Assembly (NCBI GenBank): GCA_013289835.1
Contig: JABCZG010000005.1
Coordinates: 124,001-188,000 of the forward strand
DNA: 64,000 bases
Direction of reading: 5' to 3'
Source of the DNA: Acidobacteriota bacterium
Lineage (GTDB): Bacteria; Acidobacteriota; Terriglobia; Acidiferrales; UBA7541
In this document: piece after piece, positions 8,818-19,127 of the stretch
Numbering within the stretch: the stretch's first letter is position 1
Layout of the letters: every line of letters begins with the position of its first letter
Position numbers and translations under genes: made by a program
Notes under the pieces: model-generated
Database searches by the model: none
Seen by the model: only the letters and a program-made list of their open reading frames with translations
What the model was told of the DNA's origin: nothing

Positions 8818-10737
8818 TTAGTTGCCTTGGCCGCGGATGATTCGAATCGCGTCCGGAAGAGCGCCTCCGCCGCGGCCGCTTCCCGCCGACGTGGCTTCGC
8901 GCCCATTGGGATCGTCGCTTTCGAACGTGCTTTCCCCCGGCGCAAGAAACAGATTCGTCTCCACCGCGTGCTGCTTGGTGTACAAATCGTAGTAGCGCCC
9001 GCCCAGCGCATAAAGCGTCGCGTGCGTGCCGCGCTCAATAATCCGCCCGTCTTCCACAACCAGGATTTGCTCCGCGCGCCGGATCGTCGAAAGGCGATGC
9101 GCGATCACAAATGTCGTGCGGCCACGCATCAAGTAGCGCAGCCCTTCTTGAATCAGCGCCTCCGATTCCGAATCCAGGCTCGACGTCGCCTCATCGAGAA
9201 TCAGAATGCGCGGATCGGCAAGGATCGCGCGCGCGATGGAGACGCGCTGCTTCTGCCCGCCCGAAAGCTTCACGCCGCGCTCCCCAACCACAGTTTCGTA
9301 TTTATTCTCGAAGGTCTCAGCGAATTCATCTACACGTGCAATGCGGCATGCCGCGAGAACTTCATCCTCAGTGGCATTGGGCCGCCCAAACGCCACATTC
9401 TCCCGAATCGTTCCATCAAAAAGAAACGTCTCCTGCAAAACCACCCCGAGCTGTGTGCGATACGAGCCCAGCTTCACGGTCGAGAGGTCCACACCATCCA
9501 CCAGCACCCGCCCGCTTGACGGCGCATAAAACGCCGCAATCAACCCGATAATCGTGGATTTCCCCGCTCCAGACGGCCCCACCAGCGCCGTGACCGTCCC
9601 CGGCTCCGACTGAAAGCTCACTTCGTGCAAAACTTCCTTGCGCGAATCGTACGCGAAGCTCACATTCTCCATCACCACCCGGCCCTCAACCCGCCCGAGA
9701 ACCACCGTCCGGCCCGGCGCTTCATCTTCCAGCTTTTCATTTAGAATTTCCCGCGTGCGCTCGAGCCCCGTAATCGCTTCCGTGATTTGCGTCCCGATGG
9801 CCACAATCTGAAACACCGGCGCGATCAAAAACGCCAGGAATGCGTTGTACGCGAACCACTGCCCGGGCGTCATCGTGCCGGAAAGTATCTTGTGTCCGCC
9901 CAGTTCCAGCATCAACGCGCTGACAATGCCCAGCAGCGTGGCACCCGACAAGCTCATCAACGAAGTGGCCGTGAGCGTCTTCAAGACGTTATCCAGCAAC
10001 CGCTGCACGCCGCCCGCAAATATTTTTTCTTCTCGCTCTTCCGCGTGGTACCCCTTCACCACGCGCACGCCGCCAAGCGATTCCGTCAGCCGCCCGGTAA
10101 CTTCCGCCGTAATCTTTGGCCGCGCCCGGAAAATCGGCCGAATCGTCTTGAACGCCCGGCTGATCCCAAATCCAAACACCAGCAGAATCGAAAAGGCCAC
10201 CAGCGTCATCTCCACGCTGGTATGAATCAGGTACACCAGCGCGATCGCCCCGGTCATCAGCCCGCCGACAAATTCCACCAGCCCCGTTCCAACCAGATTG
10301 CGGACGCCCTCAACGTCGCTCATGATGCGCGAAACCAGCACCCCGGTCTTGTTCGCATCGTAGAACGAGATGGGCAGTTGCCCGATATGCGCCTGCACCT
10401 GCTGCCGCAGCTCAGTGATCATCTTTTGCGCGGATTTGGAAAGCAGTTGCGTCAGGCTGAACGAAGTGAGCCCCTGCACGATCGTCGCGCCCAGAACCCC
10501 GAGAACGATCGGCGTCAGAAGATAAACCTGCTTGTGCAGGATGACGTTATCAATAAAATATTTCGTCGAAGCCGGCAAGATTAAGCTGGCAACGCGATTG
10601 ATCGCCATCAGGACGAAGCCCACCGCCAGCAGCCCGCGCCGCGGCTTGATCAGCGCCCAAACGTCCGGAAGACTCTTCCACGCGTTCTTGCGCTTCTCGT
10701 TCTTCGCCGGAGCCTTGGAACCTTTTTCTTCAGCCAT
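8818..10737 (-). CDS. ABC exporter, fused permease and ATPase (MsbA/MdlB-like)
   Basis: This 639-residue half-transporter has a six-helix exporter domain at about residues 40-345. The nucleotide-binding domain is at about 360-600, with Walker A GPSGAGKST, signature LSGGQKQR, Walker B ILILDEATSSLD and the switch His in IAHRLSTI. All ATPase motifs are intact. It probably works as a homodimer in the inner membrane; lipid-linked or drug-like substrates are typical but cannot be told from sequence. A Gly/Arg-rich tail of about 35 residues follows the ATPase. The ATG lacks a strong ribosome-binding site. The multicopper oxidase gene 108 bases upstream is co-oriented and may share a transcript. Confidence 0.9.
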   Translation of the reverse strand: MAEEKGSKAPAKNEKRKNAWKSLPDVWALIKPRRGLLAVGFVLMAINRVASLILPASTKYFIDNVILHKQVYLLTPIVLGVLGATIVQGLTSFSLTQLLSKSAQKMITELRQQVQAHIGQLPISFYDANKTGVLVSRIMSDVEGVRNLVGTGLVEFVGGLMTGAIALVYLIHTSVEMTLVAFSILLVFGFGISRAFKTIRPIFRARPKITAEVTGRLTESLGGVRVVKGYHAEEREEKIFAGGVQRLLDNVLKTLTATSLMSLSGATLLGIVSALMLELGGHKILSGTMTPGQWFAYNAFLAFLIAPVFQIVAIGTQITEAITGLERTREILNEKLEDEAPGRTVVLGRVEGRVVMENVSFAYDSRKEVLHEVSFQSEPGTVTALVGPSGAGKSTIIGLIAAFYAPSSGRVLVDGVDLSTVKLGSYRTQLGVVLQETFLFDGTIRENVAFGRPNATEDEVLAACRIARVDEFAETFENKYETVVGERGVKLSGGQKQRVSIARAILADPRILILDEATSSLDSESEALIQEGLRYLMRGRTTFVIAHRLSTIRRAEQILVVEDGRIIERGTHATLYALGGRYYDLYTKQHAVETNLFLAPGESTFESDDPNGREATSAGSGRGGGALPDAIRIIRGQGN

Positions 10738-10845
10738 AATGTGGAGACGGACCTGACCCTCGCCGTTAGATGCCGGCGCCTCGCAAACTACTATATCCGC
10801 TTCTCGGCCAAACCCACTCTGTTTTCAGCCGAATCTCCGCTCCGC

Positions 10846-12021
10846 CTACGGCTCGACCTTGTACATCCCGACCATCCCAATCTTCATGTGGTCATCAATA
10901 TGGCAGTGATACATCCAAATTCCCGGATCATCCGGAACCATATCCACGGTTTCCATCTGCGCGGGCCCTAAAAAGATCACGTCCGTCCGCCGCCCGTGAT
11001 CCAGCACCACGTTTCCATGCCAGTGCGGCGTGTGCATATTCCCAAAGTCGCCCAGGCTCAGCAAATACCAGCGCACGCGCTCGCCTTTTTTCATCGTCAT
11101 CATCGGCAGGTTGCCGTACATATATCCATTAATCGTGGCCTTCCCATTCGCCACCGCGAATCCCGTTCCGATAAACGAAAACTCCCCTTTGTCGTCCTTC
11201 GGAATGAACTCCAACTTATCCACTCCCTTTGGATCACTGGTATACGTTTGAATGTTGTGGTCCAAATACCACGAATCGTTCTCATTGAAGATCAAAAAGA
11301 GGTTCACGAACTCGCGGTCCACGTCCTTCGGCTTTCCATCCGCGCCGGCCATCCCGCGTCGCGTCACGATAATCGCCCCAACCAGCCCGCTCATCACGTC
11401 CTTCGGTTCCTCCGCGTGCGAGTGATACAGCCACACGATGGAGCTGGGATCATTCGGCCCCGGCCCCGCGCGCTCCGGAACCTGCCAGTTGTACGTGTGC
11501 GTCTCGCCCGGTGGAACAACGCCGCCCTTTTTGAGCTTGGTCGCCGTGCCATCCTCGTACGCCGAGCCCTCGAAATCCTTGTCATAGAACACGCCATGAG
11601 GATGCATGCTGTAAGGATGCGTCCCATTATTCTTAAAAACCACGCGAATCGTATCTCCGACCTCCGCGCGCAGCAGCGGCCCCAAAAGTCCGAGATGCTC
11701 CCACTCCGCGCCCCGCGCCTTCAGTTTTGTGAACGTCCCGTCCGTATACTCGCGAAAGATGGCCTTGCGATACGTCGTGCCAATCCGGTGCGGGCCCTGT
11801 TCGGTGAACACCGTCGCGTATCCCTCAAACTTCATCCCCATCATTTTGTTCATCCCGCTGGGCGCGTAGTTCCACTCCACCTCGTCCGCAGCAACGTAAT
11901 AGGTATTTATTTTTGGCGTCGCGTTCGGTGCTTGCGCCAACACAGAGCGCGGCACTCCGCCGCTACACAACGCGAACAACGTCAAAATGGCAAACCTCGA
12001 CCTGGTCAAAGTCCCAAGCAT
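10846..12021 (-). CDS. Two-domain multicopper oxidase, exported
   Basis: The 391-residue protein has a signal peptide (cleavage near VLAQA, residue 30) and two cupredoxin domains (about 70-225 and 240-390). Copper motifs are complete for both site types: MHPHG (His140, His142), YHSH (His200, His202), HTPHWHG (His330, His333, His335) and the type 1/3 string HCHIDDHMKIGM (Cys373, His372/374, His378, Met383). The HxH pairs in both domains argue for a true oxidase with a trinuclear site rather than a nitrite reductase. Substrate could be metal ions or phenols. A GAGGAGG site precedes the ATG. Confidence 0.85.
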   Translation of the reverse strand: MLGTLTRSRFAILTLFALCSGGVPRSVLAQAPNATPKINTYYVAADEVEWNYAPSGMNKMMGMKFEGYATVFTEQGPHRIGTTYRKAIFREYTDGTFTKLKARGAEWEHLGLLGPLLRAEVGDTIRVVFKNNGTHPYSMHPHGVFYDKDFEGSAYEDGTATKLKKGGVVPPGETHTYNWQVPERAGPGPNDPSSIVWLYHSHAEEPKDVMSGLVGAIIVTRRGMAGADGKPKDVDREFVNLFLIFNENDSWYLDHNIQTYTSDPKGVDKLEFIPKDDKGEFSFIGTGFAVANGKATINGYMYGNLPMMTMKKGERVRWYLLSLGDFGNMHTPHWHGNVVLDHGRRTDVIFLGPAQMETVDMVPDDPGIWMYHCHIDDHMKIGMVGMYKVEP

Positions 12022-12273
12022 TCTTGCCTCCTCAAACGTGCAGACATATGCGCAAAGTGTGCGTGGCCCGAATCAGAATTCGAATTCAAGAGGGAACCGG
12101 GAGCCAGCCGCAACCAGTAGCCAATAAATCCCGGCTGAATTGCACGTACAATAACACTTTTTTCCCGTCTCCGGTATCGCATTCCATTTCTTCTTGGGAG
12201 TCGGAGGTCTACAAACACCGGGTCAAATTCACGTCGAATGGAAGGTTAAGTAGAGGAGAACGAAAGTGGTTCT

Positions 12274-13461
12274 TCAGTCGCCCGCAGTCCCGGTGCGCGG
12301 CACACGCGCCGCCGGACGATCCAAATTCAGCACGCTGGAGATGAATTCGCTGACGGTGATGCCCAGGTGGCCCCACAGCCGCCGCTTCAAACTCGAATAA
12401 TCCTGCGTCCCGCTAAACAGGTCTCCCATCAATTGCCGGAACACCGGGCTGCGCCGCATAAACTGCACCATGCGCGTCGTCACGGCACTTCCCAAAAAAG
12501 ACCCGCGGTAAAACCGCCGCACAATCCGCGCCGCAAATTCCAGCTCCGTCGAAAACGCCGCCTTCACCCACGCGGGATATTTTTCCGGGCACCCCTCCGC
12601 CAGCGATCGCCCCAACAATTCCCCGGAACGCATCGCGTAGAAAAGCCCTTCGCCTGTCAGCGGATCGACCCACGCGGCCGCGTCACCGATCAGCGCCCAG
12701 TTCTTTCCGACCACATTGCGCTGCGAAAGCGTCCGCTCCTGCGGAGAAGGAAGCACGTGGCTGTAAAACTTCGCGCCCTCCGTCGAAATCTCCTGCTTCT
12801 CCACAAACGTTTGCAAGTGGGCCCGCAATTCCGTGCTCGTATGCGAAGCCATGCTCCCGCAAATCCCCACAGATAAATGATCGCAGCGCGGGAACGACCA
12901 GATATAACCCTCGAAGTGCGGTAGAAACTTGATGGTGATCGCGTCCGCCGTCTGCGGCACGAAATATCCCTGCGTCATCTCCAATTCATCGCGCTGCAGC
13001 GCGCGTGTCTCCGGCAGTAGTTGATTTCGTGCGCCAGCGGCCAGCACCAGAAAATCCGCCTCGTGCCAATCGCCCTCGACGCAGTAACGCGGCTTGGTCG
13101 TAGCAGTGTCCACGCTCATCACATGCGAGCGCTGCACGTTGCAGCCTGCCTCCCGCGCGCGATCCAGCAGCATCCCATTCAACACCGTCCGCGAATAAAT
13201 CACGATCGGATGCGGCATTTCCAGCGTGGCGTGTTGTTCGTCGCTGCTGATCAGGTCTACCGAATGAACCAGTTTCTTGGGATAGGTATTGTCGAGCAGG
13301 AAAGGGAAGCACTGGATAGCCTTGTGCGTAAGCCCGCCGCCGCACGGCTTTTCCCATGCCAGGTGCTCATCAAATAGGGCCACTTTGTGCCCCGCGCGCG
13401 CGAGCTGTTCACCGCACATTGCGCCGGACGGTCCCCCGCCGACGATTGCTATTTCCGCCAT
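12274..13461 (-). CDS. Geranylgeranyl-reductase-family FAD-dependent oxidoreductase
   Basis: The 395-residue protein has an N-terminal FAD-binding Rossmann motif (VGGGPSGAMCGEQLARAG, residues 7-24) and the family motif EKPCGGG at about residue 37. The second FAD motif is ALIGDAAAWVDPLTGEGL, near residue 270. The group includes geranylgeranyl reductases and other flavin enzymes reducing isoprenoid double bonds, and it also occurs as a tryptophan-halogenase-like relative. In a heterotroph it may reduce polyprenyl or quinone side chains. No isoprenoid genes adjoin it, so the substrate is open. It lies 77 bases upstream-convergent to nothing and is co-oriented with the neighbouring hydrolase. Confidence 0.8.
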   Translation of the reverse strand: MAEIAIVGGGPSGAMCGEQLARAGHKVALFDEHLAWEKPCGGGLTHKAIQCFPFLLDNTYPKKLVHSVDLISSDEQHATLEMPHPIVIYSRTVLNGMLLDRAREAGCNVQRSHVMSVDTATTKPRYCVEGDWHEADFLVLAAGARNQLLPETRALQRDELEMTQGYFVPQTADAITIKFLPHFEGYIWSFPRCDHLSVGICGSMASHTSTELRAHLQTFVEKQEISTEGAKFYSHVLPSPQERTLSQRNVVGKNWALIGDAAAWVDPLTGEGLFYAMRSGELLGRSLAEGCPEKYPAWVKAAFSTELEFAARIVRRFYRGSFLGSAVTTRMVQFMRRSPVFRQLMGDLFSGTQDYSSLKRRLWGHLGITVSEFISSVLNLDRPAARVPRTGTAGD

Positions 13462-13538
13462 GGTTGTGTCTCGCTGCGTGCCTTGAATTCCGTTCCCGGC
13501 GCGGAACCCCGGCTAGAGGCCTTCTCGGTAAGAGCCCC

Positions 13539-15047
13539 TTAGGTGATGGGGAAAATCACCAGGCAAAAACCCGCGAGGAGTATAGCACCGAAAAGCGCCG
13601 TCGCGGTGACCGAACCGGTTTCATTACGCACTATGTCCATGCCGCTGCGCTGTATAATATTGAACAGTGCCATATACACCGAAAGCAGCCCCATCAGGAT
13701 CTCTCCGCTGTGCATAAACATGACCCCCGCCATCAGCGCTCCCCAGCTGATCAGCCGTAACGACAACGCGGCCGCCAGCCGTTGCCATCTCTTACCAGGC
13801 TTCGGGGCGCCCAGAAGGAATTCTTCCGCAACGTGATACGGCAGCAATGCGATGAGCAAAAAAGGAAAGCGCTCCCACTTCGCTGCGGTGAGCCACGCTA
13901 CGTAGAACGACAAATCGAACCACGCGGTCACCAACAAGTGTAGGACTATGGCGGCGAATGCTGCCGCGGCTAAGAGGCGAACCGGAGCGCTGAGCCCAGA
14001 GCGCAAGGATTTCCAATGCGCCAACACCAGCGAGACACCTAGAAGCCACAGAAAGCTCGCAAGATAATCTCCCTGAAAAATCCCGATCACTTTCAACGGA
14101 TTCCAGAATCGCAAGAGCAGCACGATCAAAACCGAGCCCGCGGCGAATTCCAGGCAAACTCGTCCGAGCGATATTGGATCGCCACTGACTGGGATTCCCT
14201 TGCGCGGCTTCTGACCCACGGCTTCCCGGAGAAAAGGCCCCGCAATCAGCAGCATTCCCGCAAGCCCAACTAGGGCGCCCGCCAGCGGACGATGCGAAGG
14301 CAGCTTCGTCGTAGGCGGCGATCCCAAGACTTGCGCCGCCCAATCCTGCGCCGCGCGCATCGCTGAACTCCCAAAGAGAATCCCCACATGCGTAGCGCCC
14401 GGGATTTGTAAGTATTTGCTTGTACCATCCTTGCTGAACGCCACCAGGTCAGCCGCATTGCCGCGCATGGATTCCAGTTCGAGTCCTCCCATCATCACCA
14501 GCGAATGAGCGGGCAACGGCGGCGGATCGCTGAACAACAGCTTCTCCGGCGTTACCCCGTGTGCCGCGCGCATCGGCGCCGGCGAGATGGCAATCACTCC
14601 CGCAACCGGAACGCGTGACGCAATGCGAATGGCGATGGCCCCGCCCATGGAATGCCCGGCAAGAATCGTGCGCCCCGGCGTAATCGCACCTCGCGCCAAA
14701 AGCTCGCGAACCAGCGACTCGCCGCATTGCTCCGCCCGCGCCGGAGAGAAAGGTCCTGGCGTCCGCCCGTGGCCCGGGAAATCCGGTGCGTAGACGCGCA
14801 ACCCAGCCGCCGCAAAGCCGCGCGCCATGTACGACATGATCTTTTTATTGGCGGATATCCCATGGAAAAGCACAACCGAGCCCTGCGTGCCCCCCGTAGG
14901 GCACTCCACCACCGCGGTTTCCATCCGGCAGCCATTCGCATCAATTAAATAGGTTCGTTCCCGATAGGGCGTCGGAAGCGCCAGCCAGAAACCAGAGGCG
15001 CAGAAGAGAATTGCCGCGATGGCGCGGAGCGCTTTGCGTGACTTCAT
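13539..15047 (-). CDS. Alpha/beta hydrolase fused to a polytopic membrane domain
   Basis: This 502-residue protein begins with a signal anchor (about 5-25). An alpha/beta hydrolase domain follows (about 45-245) with oxyanion motif LFHGISANK, nucleophile elbow GHSMGG (Ser133) and a plausible catalytic His220 in GATHVG. Residues about 255-500 hold around seven hydrophobic segments with no recognised family. The hydrolase would face the periplasm. The fusion is longer than typical serine aminopeptidase/esterase proteins (about 300 residues). Substrate unknown; an acyl-chain or peptide hydrolase at the membrane surface is a guess. The stop lies 77 bases from the next co-oriented gene. Confidence 0.7.
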   Translation of the reverse strand: MKSRKALRAIAAILFCASGFWLALPTPYRERTYLIDANGCRMETAVVECPTGGTQGSVVLFHGISANKKIMSYMARGFAAAGLRVYAPDFPGHGRTPGPFSPARAEQCGESLVRELLARGAITPGRTILAGHSMGGAIAIRIASRVPVAGVIAISPAPMRAAHGVTPEKLLFSDPPPLPAHSLVMMGGLELESMRGNAADLVAFSKDGTSKYLQIPGATHVGILFGSSAMRAAQDWAAQVLGSPPTTKLPSHRPLAGALVGLAGMLLIAGPFLREAVGQKPRKGIPVSGDPISLGRVCLEFAAGSVLIVLLLRFWNPLKVIGIFQGDYLASFLWLLGVSLVLAHWKSLRSGLSAPVRLLAAAAFAAIVLHLLVTAWFDLSFYVAWLTAAKWERFPFLLIALLPYHVAEEFLLGAPKPGKRWQRLAAALSLRLISWGALMAGVMFMHSGEILMGLLSVYMALFNIIQRSGMDIVRNETGSVTATALFGAILLAGFCLVIFPIT

Positions 15048-15146
15048 CGTTGGCCACGGGCCCGCAGGCGCCGCGCCTCCTGCGCGTGATAAACTATCTT
15101 TTTAAGTGGCGTCATCTGATTCTTTCCGCGCCTCCATGGAGATCTG

Positions 15147-15662
15147 TTGAACCCGGCAATCCTCACGCTTGAGCAAGCGATTTTGCGGTTTGGCCGCGAG
15201 AAACGCAACGCCCCCGCCGGTGCGGGCAGACAGCGCGTTGTTTTCACCAATGGTTGCTTCGACCTGCTCCATCCCGGTCACATCCGCAGTCTGGAACTGG
15301 CGCGTGAATTGGGTGATGCGCTCATCGTCGGCCTGAACAGTGATGCCAGTGTGCGGCAATTGAAGGGCGTAGGCCGCCCCGTCATCGCCGAACGCGAGCG
15401 TGCCGAAATTCTCGCTGCGCTCGAAAGTGTGGACGCCGTCGTGATTTTCGATGATTTGACGCCGCGCGAGCTCATTTCGCGCCTGCTCCCAGACGTCCTG
15501 GTAAAAGGCGGTGATTGGCCCGGCGATCAAATCGTCGGCCGTGAGGAAGTGGAAGCCGCTGGCGGGCGCGTTGTTTCCGTTCCCGTGGTGCCCGGCTATT
15601 CGACCAGCGCGATGCTGGAGAAAATTCGCGATGGGGCGCGCGCCTCTCGCACGGAATCCTGA
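15147..15662 (+). CDS. rfaE2: D-glycero-beta-D-manno-heptose 1-phosphate adenylyltransferase (stand-alone HldE C-domain)
   Basis: The 171-residue nucleotidyltransferase has the [20 protein letters not shown] signature (HxGH-type ATP site), [16 protein letters not shown] and a C-terminal [12 protein letters not shown]. Length and motifs match RfaE2, which makes ADP-heptose for the LPS inner core. The kinase half (RfaE1) is not in the window. The start is TTG at 15147, because the only nearby ATG is out of frame and GGAG sits about 6 bases upstream. It runs with mfd, whose ATG begins 11 bases after this stop. Confidence 0.9.
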   Translation: MNPAILTLEQAILRFGREKRNAPAGAGRQRVVFTNGCFDLLHPGHIRSLELARELGDALIVGLNSDASVRQLKGVGRPVIAERERAEILAALESVDAVVIFDDLTPRELISRLLPDVLVKGGDWPGDQIVGREEVEAAGGRVVSVPVVPGYSTSAMLEKIRDGARASRTES

Positions 15663-15672
15663 CCGCGCACGC

Positions 15673-18600
15673 ATGATACTTCCCGCCGTCCGCGAAAGAG
15701 TAGAGGCCTTGCTCCGCCATGCAGCGGTGGAGGGCGCGCTGGCATCTCTACGCGCGGGCGCTAGCCGTGTTTCGCTCACCGGGCTGCACGATGTGGCCAA
15801 GGCTTTGCTCGCGGCCTACCTGACCCACGAACTGCGTCGCCCCGCTTTTTTCGTCACCGATTCGAATCGCCGCGCCGAGTTCCTCGCGGAAACCCTGCGT
15901 TTCTTCAGCTCGATCTTCCCGGGAGCCACCGGCGGCGTCGCCACGCTGCCCGCCTTTGACACGCTCCCATGGGAATCGCAAAGCCCGCACGCTGACATTC
16001 TCGAGCGCCGCGCCGCCACTCTCTTCCGCCTCGCCGACGGCCAAATCTCTCTGGTGATCGCGCCCGTAGCCGCCGCGCTTTGGCGCTACCAGGATCCCGC
16101 CGCGTACCTCTACCTCACAAAAACGCTCGCCAAGGACTTCGAGATTCCCTACGCCGAACTCGTCACTCATCTCGGTTCCGTCGGCTACACACGCACGGAA
16201 ATGGTCGAACTCCCTGGCCAATTCGCCGTGCGCGGCGGAATCATTGACGTATTTTCCCCGGAAGCGCCGCGCCCCGTCCGCCTGGAGCTTCTCGGCGACA
16301 CCGTCGAATCCGTTCGCGAGTTTGATCCGCGCACCCAACGTTCCATCTCTCCCGTCGTTCGAACCACGCTGCTCCCGCTCACTGAATGGTCCGTCCCAGC
16401 CTCCGAAAATGGCGATGATCCCGATGCCGCAGCGTGGGAGACGCCTTCCTTCTTCGGCCCAGCCACCGAGCCCGGATCAAGCGCCATCTTTGAACTCGCG
16501 GAAAGCTCTCTCAAGCCCATCGTCTTCTTGGACGAGCCGCAAACCCTGCGCGAAACCGCGACGAAATATCTCGCCGTAGCCACCGAAAAGTACGAGCGCC
16601 ACGGCCACGCCAATTCCCCCGCCGCCTCTCACTACTTCTTATCCGAGCAGGAATTTGCCGCCGCCCTCGAAAAAACTTCCCAAATCCAGATCGAACAGCT
16701 CGCTCTCGAAATCGGCTCCCCTCACCAATTCGAACTCTCCTCCCGCCCCAGCGCCCGCTTCCACGGCGACGTGGTCGCCTGCATGACCGCCGTGAAATCT
16801 CAACTTTCCTCAGGGGGCACCGTTTTTCTCACCGCCGCCAGCACCGGCGAAATCGAGCGCTTCGCCGATATCTGCCGCGAATACGAAGTCCCCTACGTTC
16901 TCGGCGAATCCGAAGACGCCGCCGCCGGATTTACCGCCGAAGGCGCGCATGAATCCGCCGCCATGCTGCTAATCCGCGCTCCTTTCCCAGAAGGCGTCAC
17001 TTTTCCCGACGTCAAACTCACGCTCTTCGGCCACGCCGATCTTTTCGATGTCACTCCGACTGTTGAGCGTCCTAGCCGCAAAATCCGCACCTCCGGTTTC
17101 TTCAGTGATTTCGCCGAGCTAAAGCCTGGCGACTACGTCGTCCACGTGGACCACGGCATCGGCCAATTCGAAGGCCTCCGCCAGATCGAATCGGACGGCC
17201 ACCGCGGCGAATTCATGCTCCTGAAATACGCCGACGACGCGCGTCTCTACGTCCCTCTCGAGCGTATGGACCTGGTCCAAAGTTACCGCGTCCTCGAAGG
17301 CACACATCCGCCGCTCGACAAGCTCGGCGGCACCGCCTGGAACTCCCGCAAAACGCGCGCCCGCAAATCCGTCGAGGACATGGCCGACCAACTCCTCGCG
17401 CTCTACGCTCAGCGCAAGGCCGCGCCAGGATTCGCATTTTCGCCCGACGGCAATTTCCAGCGTGAATTCGAAGACGCTTTCGAATTTGAAGAAACCACCG
17501 ATCAAATCACCGCCATCAGCGACATCAAGCGCGACATGGAGCGCCCCGAGCCCATGGACCGCCTGCTCTGCGGCGATGTCGGTTACGGCAAAACCGAAGT
17601 CGCCATGCGCGCCGCTTTCAAGGCCGTCATTGACAACAAACAGGTCGCCCTTCTCGCGCCCACCACCGTCCTCGCCTTCCAGCATTTCGAAACCTTCAAG
17701 CAACGCTTCGCCGCTTTCCCCGCGCGCATCGAAATGCTCAGCCGCTTTCGCAGTCCCGCCGAGCAGAAAAAAATTCTCGTGGATTTGGAAGCTGGAAAAG
17801 TGGACATCGTCATCGGCACCCACCGCCTGTTTTCGAAAGACGTGAAGTTCGCCGACCTCGGCCTCTTGATCGTGGACGAAGAGCAGCGCTTCGGCGTCGC
17901 CCACAAAGAGCGCCTCAAGGAAATCCGCAAAAACGTTGACGCACTCGCGCTCTCCGCCACACCGATTCCGCGAACTCTACACATGTCCCTCGTCGGCCTT
18001 CGCGATATGTCCCTCATCGAAACAGCGCCGCGCGACCGTCTCGCCATCCAAACCGTCGTCGCGCCATTCCAGGAAGATCTCGTCCAGCGTGCCATCGAGA
18101 CCGAACTCGCCCGCGAAGGCCAGGTTTTTTTCATCCACAATCGCGTCGAATCCATTTATTCACTCGGCGCCATGGTCGCCAAACTTGTCCCGAAAGCCCG
18201 CGTCGTCGTGGCCCACGGCCAAATGGGCGAAAAAGAACTCGAAAGCGTCATGCTGAAATTTATCCGTGACGAAGCCGACGTCCTCGTCGCCACCACCATC
18301 GTCGAAAATGGCTTGGACATTCCGCGCGCCAACACCATCCTCATCAATCGTGCCGACCGTCTCGGACTCGCCGAGCTCTACCAATTGCGCGGGCGCGTCG
18401 GCCGTTCCAGCCATCGCGCCTACGCCTATCTCCTCGTCCCGCCAGAGACAGTGCTCTCCGACATCGCCCGAAAGCGCCTCTCCGCCATGAAAGAGTTCAG
18501 CGAACTCGGCGCCGGCTTTCGAATTGCCGCTCTCGACCTCGAACTCCGCGGCGCCGGCAATATGCTCGGCCGCCAACAGCACGGCCACATAGAAGCCATC

Positions 18601-19107
18601 GGCTTTGACATGTACTGTCAAATGCTGGAGCGCGCAGTTTCGAAACTGAAAGGCGAGGAAGTCGCCCCCGAACTGCGCACCACCCTCAGCCTGGGCTTCG
18701 ACGTTCGAATCCCCCAGGACTACATCCCCAGCGAAAACCTCCGCCTGCGCACCTACAAGAAAATCTCCTCCATCGCCACCGAAGAAGAGAAGCAGGAAGT
18801 CCGCAAGGAACTGCAAGACCGTTTCGGCGTCCCGCCCTCTTCCGTGGAAAACCTTTTGGAGTACGCCGTACTCAAATCCATCTGCGAGCGGCTGCGCATC
18901 TCCGCCGTGGAACGCCAGGGCAGCCGCATCGCCGTGCGCTTCCATCCGGAGACCACCCTGGACCCGGCAAAGCTGGTGTCCGTGGTACGCTCAAGGGCTG
19001 GTATTAAGCTCGATCCCAGCGGCGTGCTCTGGCTGGAAACCAAGCGGGGCGAATCCGTCCCCGCCGCCCTCAGAAACGTATTGCTCGGCCTCCAGGGGCA
19101 GGGCTAA
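15673..19107 (+). CDS. mfd: Transcription-repair coupling factor Mfd
   Basis: From the ATG at 15673 the protein has 1144 residues, the usual Mfd length; an earlier in-frame start would overlap rfaE2 by 150 bases. Domains in order are the UvrB-like N-terminal module (TLPAFDTLPWESQSPHADI), the RNA-polymerase-interacting CarD/TRCF Tudor-like domain (GDYVVHVDHGIGQFEGL) and the RecG-like translocase. The translocase has GDVGYGKTEVAMRAAF (Walker A), VDEEQRFGV, SATPIPRTLHMS and QLRGRVGRS. The C-terminal TRCF domain is last. All motor motifs are intact. Mfd removes stalled RNA polymerase and recruits UvrA. Codons end strongly in C. Confidence 0.97.
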   Translation: MILPAVRERVEALLRHAAVEGALASLRAGASRVSLTGLHDVAKALLAAYLTHELRRPAFFVTDSNRRAEFLAETLRFFSSIFPGATGGVATLPAFDTLPWESQSPHADILERRAATLFRLADGQISLVIAPVAAALWRYQDPAAYLYLTKTLAKDFEIPYAELVTHLGSVGYTRTEMVELPGQFAVRGGIIDVFSPEAPRPVRLELLGDTVESVREFDPRTQRSISPVVRTTLLPLTEWSVPASENGDDPDAAAWETPSFFGPATEPGSSAIFELAESSLKPIVFLDEPQTLRETATKYLAVATEKYERHGHANSPAASHYFLSEQEFAAALEKTSQIQIEQLALEIGSPHQFELSSRPSARFHGDVVACMTAVKSQLSSGGTVFLTAASTGEIERFADICREYEVPYVLGESEDAAAGFTAEGAHESAAMLLIRAPFPEGVTFPDVKLTLFGHADLFDVTPTVERPSRKIRTSGFFSDFAELKPGDYVVHVDHGIGQFEGLRQIESDGHRGEFMLLKYADDARLYVPLERMDLVQSYRVLEGTHPPLDKLGGTAWNSRKTRARKSVEDMADQLLALYAQRKAAPGFAFSPDGNFQREFEDAFEFEETTDQITAISDIKRDMERPEPMDRLLCGDVGYGKTEVAMRAAFKAVIDNKQVALLAPTTVLAFQHFETFKQRFAAFPARIEMLSRFRSPAEQKKILVDLEAGKVDIVIGTHRLFSKDVKFADLGLLIVDEEQRFGVAHKERLKEIRKNVDALALSATPIPRTLHMSLVGLRDMSLIETAPRDRLAIQTVVAPFQEDLVQRAIETELAREGQVFFIHNRVESIYSLGAMVAKLVPKARVVVAHGQMGEKELESVMLKFIRDEADVLVATTIVENGLDIPRANTILINRADRLGLAELYQLRGRVGRSSHRAYAYLLVPPETVLSDIARKRLSAMKEFSELGAGFRIAALDLELRGAGNMLGRQQHGHIEAIGFDMYCQMLERAVSKLKGEEVAPELRTTLSLGFDVRIPQDYIPSENLRLRTYKKISSIATEEEKQEVRKELQDRFGVPPSSVENLLEYAVLKSICERLRISAVERQGSRIAVRFHPETTLDPAKLVSVVRSRAGIKLDPSGVLWLETKRGESVPAALRNVLLGLQGQG

Positions 19108-19127
19108 AATTCAGAAGTGAGGAATGA

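Noticed and set aside
10996..12120. 374-codon plus-strand frame opposite the multicopper oxidase
   Set aside because: It is antisense to intact copper motifs. The Arg/His-rich composition is typical of shadow frames.
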